NCBI GenBank assembly: GCA_023398105.1
Contig: JAEWST010000009.1
Coordinates: 1 to 7,615, forward strand
From: Bacillota bacterium
GTDB taxonomy: Bacteria > Bacillota > Clostridia > Acetivibrionales > DSM-1351
DNA: 7,615 bases
Direction: 5' to 3'
The position numbers and the translations under genes are program-made. Positions 5,467 to 7,615 of the stretch are shown piece by piece; the first letter of the stretch is position 1; each line of letters starts with the position of its first letter. A model generated the notes under the pieces. The model searched no databases. It saw nothing but the letters and a program-made list of their open reading frames with translations, and was not told where the DNA came from.

Positions 5467-6318
5467 ATGGAAGACCAGTATATGTCAGCTATTAAAAATC
5501 AAATTAAAGCTTCTATATCACAGAATTCATATAAGGGGTTTGTAAATGACAGAGGGTGCATTATAGTGTGTACTGAGATGATGTCCATTATACAAGTTTC
5601 AAAAATAAATATCAATGCAAGGAGAATATTTGATGTTTATATAATAGTTCTGATTGAGGCAGTTAATTTGTTTTTTCATGCAGATGGAACATCGGGAACT
5701 ATTACAGAGGTAATTCAAGAGTGTATTAAAGGGATAGGAAATATGTGCAGAGAAGCTGATGAATACAATCAAACCTATTATTTTGATTGTATTATTAAGA
5801 CTGTTCAAATAAGCGCTTTCCAAGATTGGCCTGATTATGGATACAAACTATTAAGATATGCAGTTTGTTTAATTAGCAACCAAAAACAGGCAAACAAAAT
5901 ATTTGATGTTTTCTCTATTCTTGGCAAGATGTTCGATGGGAAAGACTACCCAGACAAATTTGTTATAATCCACGGTATTATAGAACGAATGGAAGGAAAT
6001 GCATCTGCTGATAAATATTTAATGGAAAACATACATGTAGCTGAGATAAGAATGATTGCTGTTGACAAATTACTTGCTGAAAGAAAGTATGTATTAGCTG
6101 AAGAACTGTGTGTTGAGGCTCTACAGATAACCAAACGCAAATATTTAAATAGACCTACCATTTGGGCATATTATCTTGAAAAAATTTATTCTGATACAGC
6201 AAATAAAGAAAAGCTAATTGACATATATTATCATAACATTTTTCATGGCGATATGTCTTATATCAAAAAGCTAAAAGATTTATACCAAAATGAAGAGGCT
6301 TCTATTTCTAATAGTTAA
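5467..6318 (+). CDS. Helical protein resembling the C-terminal half of SWIM zinc-finger proteins, finger absent
   Basis: 283 aa; AAGGGGGAAG (5451-5460) lies 6-9 nt before the ATG. It is mostly alpha-helical with no signal peptide or clear membrane segment, so cytoplasmic. From memory of the family, several blocks resemble the region that follows the zinc finger in Firmicutes SWIM-domain proteins. These are VYIIVLIEAVNLFFHADGTSGTITEVI (57-83, especially the A-D-x-x-SGTI element), DWPDYGYKLLRYAV (120-133), an IRMIAVDKLLAERKYVLAEELC repeat-like helical pair (194-215), and GDMSYIKKLKDLY (261-273). The SWIM signature (C-x-C ... C-x-H) is missing, and so is the usual tail after the last block; full family members are roughly twice as long. 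It could be a genuine stand-alone helical (TPR-like) adaptor or a truncated derivative. The intact frame, good ribosome binding site and dedicated regulated promoter favour a working gene. The exact function is unknown. Confidence 0.7.
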   Translation: MEDQYMSAIKNQIKASISQNSYKGFVNDRGCIIVCTEMMSIIQVSKININARRIFDVYIIVLIEAVNLFFHADGTSGTITEVIQECIKGIGNMCREADEYNQTYYFDCIIKTVQISAFQDWPDYGYKLLRYAVCLISNQKQANKIFDVFSILGKMFDGKDYPDKFVIIHGIIERMEGNASADKYLMENIHVAEIRMIAVDKLLAERKYVLAEELCVEALQITKRKYLNRPTIWAYYLEKIYSDTANKEKLIDIYYHNIFHGDMSYIKKLKDLYQNEEASISNS

Positions 6319-6667
6319 ATAAGCTTCTTGGTGATTTAGATTATTTAGCACTAAATTCAACTGTTAATAAAACGTTCTTATCTTTAATAAAACTGAAAAA
6401 ACAGATGACAAAGTAATCTGTAATATAAAAAAGTTCCGCTGCTTTCTAGAATTATATAGCAGTAAAATAAAGCAATGGAAGGTTACTAATTACTTGCTGG
6501 TGTTTGTTTAAGAGGAGAGAAGTTTTATAAATTTAAGAATGTTTTTTATCATAAAAGTACAATTAAATTAATGGCTAAGCTTATATAGTGATTATTTGCT
6601 AATAACACAAAACTTTATGAAGTAATGCCCGAAAACAACAGTAAATTCAGTGTTTAAGGAGGTAGAA

Positions 6668-6727
6668 ATCTATAAATTAACAACTGTTATTTCGAGTAAA
6701 CACCTTTATAGGCAAGCCGTTAATTAA
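6668..6727 (+). pseudogene. Possible decayed small gene with lost start codon
   Basis: AAGGAGGT (6656-6663) is a full Shine-Dalgarno sequence. At the distance where ATG is expected the sequence is ATC (6668-6670), followed by 18 open codons (IYKLTTVISSKHLYRQAVN) and TAA. The same frame can also begin at GTG 6650. Just upstream, a 10-codon frame ends with TAA overlapping the Shine-Dalgarno, the layout of adjacent operon genes. Chance cannot be excluded in such AT-rich DNA. Confidence 0.2.
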
Positions 6728-6903
6728 ATTGTACTATTATTCTATTTAAATGCAAAGAATTAAGGCGTGTTTAATAAAAATATGATAAGAGAATAATAAG
6801 TACCCTACATCTAAGCTGTATTCTCATATGCTTTAATATTGAGCAAGCTCCAGCTATAAATATCAAGTGCAAAATTCAGTTATCAAAGAATCAAAGTATT
6901 TTT

Positions 6904-6966
6904 CCAGTTAATATTCTTAATTAATGTAAGGTTTGTAACTGGATATTAAGTAACTTAAACCTTACA
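6904..6966 (+). promoter_or_regulatory. Interleaved inverted repeats in the leader of the small acidic ORF
   Basis: Dyad 1 is CCAGTTA/TAACTGG (6904-6910 with 6936-6942). Dyad 2 is TGTAAGGTTT/AAACCTTACA (6925-6934 with 6957-6966), 10 bp and perfect. The 3' arm of dyad 1 lies in the loop of dyad 2, and the 5' arm of dyad 2 lies in the loop of dyad 1. An RNA could therefore form a pseudoknot or switch between them. The end is 15 nt from the ribosome binding site of the next ORF, suggesting a cis-acting RNA element or protein-binding dyads. No T-run follows, so it is not a terminator. Confidence 0.45.
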
Positions 6967-6993
6967 AAACTTATTATACGAGGAGATTGACTT

Positions 6994-7128
6994 ATGAGGA
7001 TTGAAAATGAAGATGACATTATAGAAATTGATACATATATAGAAAGAGATTTGGATATATCTATAGATACAGATACAGAAATTAAGAATCACACATTTGC
7101 TATGACATTTTGCATAGAGCTATTTTAA
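6994..7128 (+). CDS. Small highly acidic protein (44 aa), unknown
   Basis: A well-placed ribosome binding site, GAGGAG (6980-6985), lies 8 nt before the ATG, better than expected by chance. The peptide has 13 Asp/Glu against 3 Arg/Lys, arranged as an Ile/Asp/Glu-rich stretch (residues 3-30, e.g. DIIEIDTYIERDLDISIDTD). It then ends in a short hydrophobic tail FAMTFCIELF with a single Cys (C40). There is no signal peptide and no domain I recognise. Possible readings are a RiPP-like precursor with an acidic leader, a small acidic binding protein, or the 5' remnant of a longer gene. No modification enzyme is in the window to support the first. A structured leader precedes it and no partner gene follows before the rRNA promoter. 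Confidence 0.55.
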   Translation: MRIENEDDIIEIDTYIERDLDISIDTDTEIKNHTFAMTFCIELF

Positions 7129-7454
7129 TTAAAGTACTCAAAAACAGTTCATTATTGTCAAAGGGGAGCTATTAGCTTATTATGAAAATTAGCAAGAAAT
7201 TAGATTAATGCTTAGTTTTTTAATAGCATAGCGAAGCAAATTTATTGAAATCAAAACAGAGAAAAACTTATATAATATGGGGTATTGGTGCGAAAAATGA
7301 AATATTCACTTGCTAAATTAGAATAATAATATAAATTAGCAATTATGTTACTTGAATACAACACCATAGTAGATGTATACTAACTTAGCTGTCGGACAAC
7401 ACAACAATTAAATCTGATTTAAGTATAATAACTTAAAAAAGGACAAAAAAAGTG
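7129..7454. other. AT-rich spacer before the rRNA promoter
   Basis: 326 bp without a supported gene. AAGGGGAG (7161-7168) precedes an 8-codon frame MKISKKLD (7182-7208), too short and too widely spaced to call. A 7-bp dyad TTGCTAA/TTAGCAA (7310-7316 with 7336-7342) has a 19-nt loop and no T-run. The last 25 bp are A-rich (7434-7451) and could serve as an UP element for the following promoter; an isolated TATAAT at 7424-7429 has no -35. Confidence 0.5.
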
Positions 7455-7483
7455 TTGACAATGAAACGGCAAGATGATATTAT
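7455..7483 (+). promoter_or_regulatory. Strong rRNA operon promoter
   Basis: TTGACA (7455-7460), 17-bp spacer, TATTAT (7478-7483), with an A-rich UP-like stretch directly upstream. What follows looks like a low-GC Firmicutes rRNA leader, so this is read as the promoter of an rrn operon starting near 7490. Confidence 0.8.
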
Positions 7484-7489
7484 AAATGA

Positions 7490-7615
7490 GCCGCTTGCGA
7501 CGAGCGAGTAGCAAACACCTTGAAAAGCACATAGATTAACGCTTTTAAGGATTGGACTTTGAAAACTAAACAGTGATAAGTCTTTCGAAAGAAAGACGGT
7601 CTTTATAACAAAAGA
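7490..7615 (+). other. 5' leader of an rRNA operon (16S gene beyond the window)
   Basis: The segment GGACTTTGAAAACTAAACAG (7555-7574) is the boxA-like/antitermination sequence commonly found in front of 16S genes in Bacilli and Clostridia. It is flanked by stable stems. One pairs 7518-7528 with 7541-7550 (10 bp, one bulged G). The other is a 7-bp hairpin, 7580-7586 with 7591-7597, capped by a GAAA tetraloop. No 16S sequence (AGAGTTTGAT...) has appeared by the window end, so only the leader is included. The local base composition is clearly less AT-rich than the preceding 1 kb. Confidence 0.75.

Larger units (their letters stand above)
6319..6993. other. Gene-poor AT-rich region with possible gene remnants
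   Basis: 675 bp with no ORF of useful length and no terminator I trust after the 5467 gene. Two strong Shine-Dalgarno-like runs lack a start codon at proper distance: AGAGGAGAG at 6511-6519 and AAGGAGGT at 6656-6663. A 10-codon ATG frame (6625-6657) ends in a TAA that overlaps the second one. These look like leftovers of decayed small genes. The right end contains the structured leader of the small ORF at 6994. Confidence 0.5.

Noticed and set aside
6395..6421. Hairpin ACAGAT/ATCTGT as the terminator of the 5467 gene
   Set aside because: The A-run is on the wrong side for the plus strand; it would only terminate leftward transcription and no leftward gene is present to its right.

Overview
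The window is AT-rich, uses AGGAG-type ribosome binding sites and intrinsic terminators, and carries a strictly anaerobic-type (class I) hybrid-cluster protein. It also has a small DUF6472-like Cys protein, two SinR-like Xre regulators and, at its right edge, a low-GC Firmicutes rRNA leader. This points to an anaerobic Clostridia member. The first gene suggests pectin use, so a plant-polysaccharide degrader is plausible; the species is not identified from the sequence.

Left part (1-3760), ordinary metabolism. A 5'-truncated family-4 glycosidase carries the CHEV motif of alpha-galacturonidases and ends at a strong intrinsic terminator. It is followed by a monocistronic hcp (hydroxylamine reductase/NO-stress protein, real start at 1351) with its own terminator. 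Next is a YjbQ/UPF0047 gene behind a near-consensus sigma-A promoter and a short leader containing a 16-codon micro-ORF. A 60-aa Cys-rich protein follows at 3905-4087.

Middle (4138-6318), the most interesting part. A roughly 490-bp module, made of a leftward SinR-like Xre gene plus its upstream control region, is present twice in direct orientation. Each control region holds a rightward promoter with perfect TTGACA-17-TATAAT boxes and three 15-bp operator-like sites (TTTAC-N5-GTAAA type) at identical spacings of 29 and 33 bp. A seventh, perfectly palindromic site lies at 5247-5261. The right-hand promoter points at a 283-aa helical protein that resembles the C-terminal half of SWIM zinc-finger proteins but lacks the zinc finger; its leader is about 300 nt. 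The left-hand promoter has no sense gene and points antisense into the second Xre gene. My reading is two paralogous repressors sharing one operator family and holding off two very strong promoters.

Right part (6319-7615). About 1.1 kb is gene-poor. It has one well-supported small acidic ORF (44 aa, 6994-7128) behind an RNA-structure-prone leader, and what look like fragments of decayed genes. The window closes with a strong rRNA-type promoter (TTGACA-17-TATTAT) and the structured leader of an rRNA operon. The 16S gene itself is outside the window.
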